A program made the position numbers and the translations under genes. A DNA stretch of 15,351 bases from Polyangiaceae bacterium (GTDB lineage Bacteria > Myxococcota > Polyangia > Polyangiales > Polyangiaceae): positions 1-15,351 of the forward strand of contig JAICTU010000200.1 of the NCBI GenBank assembly GCA_025936205.1, given 5' to 3'. Each line of letters begins with the position of its first letter. The first letter of the stretch is position 1. The notes beneath the pieces are model-generated. The model made no database searches. It was not told the DNA's origin and was given only the letters and a program-made list of their open reading frames with translations. Positions 14,385 to 15,351 of the stretch are shown here, piece after piece.

Positions 14385-15351
14385 TCAACGGGGGAACGCC
14401 GCTGGATTGCCGCCATCCACCGGCAACACGGCGCCGGTGGTGGCCTTGGCGGTGGCGAGGTAGGCAAATGCATGCGCCACGTCCTCTGCCTGCGTTTCGC
14501 GACCCAACAGGTTCGCCGAGAAGTAAGCGTCGGTCGTGGTGCCTCTGGCGCGCGCTCGAGCCTCGAGCAGCTCCGGGGAAAACAATCCGGTCCGCACGCG
14601 ATCGGCATTGACCGCGTTGGCTCGCACGCCGAACGGCGCCAGATCGATCGCGTACTGTTTCATCAGTGCGACCAGTGCGCTCTTGGCCACGGCGTACGGA
14701 CCAAAAAGGGGCCCCGGATTGAACGCGCTCTTCGAGGCGTTGAAGCACAGGCAACCACCAATGCCCTGCTGCAAGAAGATCTCCGCCGCGCTCTGCGCGA
14801 CGTATTGATGGCTGAGCAGGTTGACGTCCAGAGACTGGCGCAAGCGCTGGACGCCCTCGGCGTCGTGCAGCGCCCCGCCCGGCGCGTTACCGGCATTGGA
14901 GATCACGATGTCCAGACCTCCGAAGGCCAGCGTGGCCTCCTGCAGCGCTGCGCGCGCCGCAGCCGCGTCCGTGAGATCCGCGGCATATGCGCGCACTGCA
15001 GCGCCGTGCCGGCGCTCCAGCCCGGCCTGGGCTCGAGCGAGAGCTTCCCGGTCGCGATCCACGAGCAGCACATGCGCGCCCAGCGCGAGAAAGTGCGCGC
15101 TCGTGGCCAGCCCGATGCCGCTCGCCGCGCCGGTGACCACCGCCACCTGGCTGGCAAGTGCCGCCTCCGTACCGCGCGTACCGAGCTTGGCCTGCTCCAG
15201 GCTCCAGTATTCGACGTCGAACAGATCCGAGAGCCCCACCGGCTGATAGCTGCCGACGCTCTCGGCGCGCGCCATCACATCGACGCTGTGCTCGTACAGA
15301 TCCGCCGCGATCTTGGCCTGAGAGACGCTGCGGCCCAGCCCGGCGAAGCCC
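14385..15351 (-). CDS. Bifunctional aldolase/short-chain dehydrogenase, C-terminal part (5' end beyond window)
   Basis: The frame is open to the right edge, so the N-terminal class II aldolase domain lies outside. The visible 321 residues start with the typical end of that half and the linker (the LFDVEYWSLEQAKL signature, encoded near 15230-15190), then a complete short-chain dehydrogenase domain: TGAASGIG nucleotide loop, an aspartate after strand 2 (LLVDRD) favouring NAD, NAG, and the catalytic Ser-Tyr-Lys in NASKSAF...YAVAK. The family (RhaD-type, about 680-700 residues) cleaves a deoxy-sugar phosphate such as rhamnulose-1-phosphate and oxidises the lactaldehyde released. Which sugar is used cannot be told without the aldolase half. 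In-frame ATG/GTG codons near 15275 are internal, not starts. The next gene, the kinase homologue, begins 119 bases downstream. Confidence 0.9.
   Translation of the reverse strand, partial: GFAGLGRSVSQAKIAADLYEHSVDVMARAESVGSYQPVGLSDLFDVEYWSLEQAKLGTRGTEAALASQVAVVTGAASGIGLATSAHFLALGAHVLLVDRDREALARAQAGLERRHGAAVRAYAADLTDAAAARAALQEATLAFGGLDIVISNAGNAPGGALHDAEGVQRLRQSLDVNLLSHQYVAQSAAEIFLQQGIGGCLCFNASKSAFNPGPLFGPYAVAKSALVALMKQYAIDLAPFGVRANAVNADRVRTGLFSPELLEARARARGTTTDAYFSANLLGRETQAEDVAHAFAYLATAKATTGAVLPVDGGNPAAFPR

Noticed and set aside
15273..15278. Independent short-chain dehydrogenase gene starting near 15278.
   Set aside because: The frame stays open upstream and the residues there continue the aldolase/dehydrogenase linker pattern, so this is an internal codon of a longer gene.

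Overview
The window reads as a high-GC chromosomal segment from a myxobacterium (Myxococcota). Three things support this: a DUF2330-type secreted protein ending in a MYXO-CTERM tail (Gly-Cys, a short hydrophobic stretch, then four arginines); a lipoprotein with AgmX/PglI-like C-terminal tail domains; and a type IV pilus ATPase closest in character to deltaproteobacterial PilB. I see no phage, transposon, CRISPR array, tRNA or rRNA gene. This is mostly housekeeping DNA with lineage-specific additions.

Layout, left to right. At 1-1142 (minus) is the N-terminal two thirds of pilB, cut by the window edge. A 277-base divergent gap leads to a plus-strand moeB with an N-terminal rhodanese domain (1420-2586). 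Converging on it is a PAP2-type membrane phosphatase/transferase gene (2657-3712, minus), preceded on the same strand by a Nudix CoA-pyrophosphatase-like gene (3795-4400). Divergent from these is the DUF2330/MYXO-CTERM gene (4515-6269, plus). Everything further right is on the minus strand. In order of transcription these are: a partial bifunctional aldolase/short-chain dehydrogenase (right edge to 14385), a membrane-anchored protein kinase homologue lacking the catalytic aspartate (14265-13129), mrp (13027-11921), an S1-domain ribosomal protein gene rpsA (11849-10050), a 56-codon basic protein gene not previously named (9789-9619), rpsT (9612-9340), acs (8952-7003) and the lipoprotein gene (6997-6272).

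How they may work together. The 56-codon gene and rpsT are 6 bases apart and share a good sigma-70-like promoter, so they look like one translation operon. acs and the lipoprotein gene are 5 bases apart and are probably co-transcribed. rpsA has its own promoter, with a small inverted repeat on its -35 box.

The unusual DNA is mainly intergenic. Between rpsT and acs lies an array of six 14-bp units that alternate a 5-bp block with its own reverse complement, followed by an operator-like inverted repeat and a 24-base near-perfect palindrome in the acs leader. Upstream of the 56-codon gene are two tandem 11-bp repeats next to the promoter and three 7-bp C-rich repeats in an untranslated leader without a Shine-Dalgarno sequence. 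Upstream of the kinase homologue a strong hairpin covers the likely ribosome binding site. No entirely new multi-gene system is evident. The best leads are the self-complementary array, the small ribosomal-operon gene and the catalytically altered kinase with its leader hairpin.
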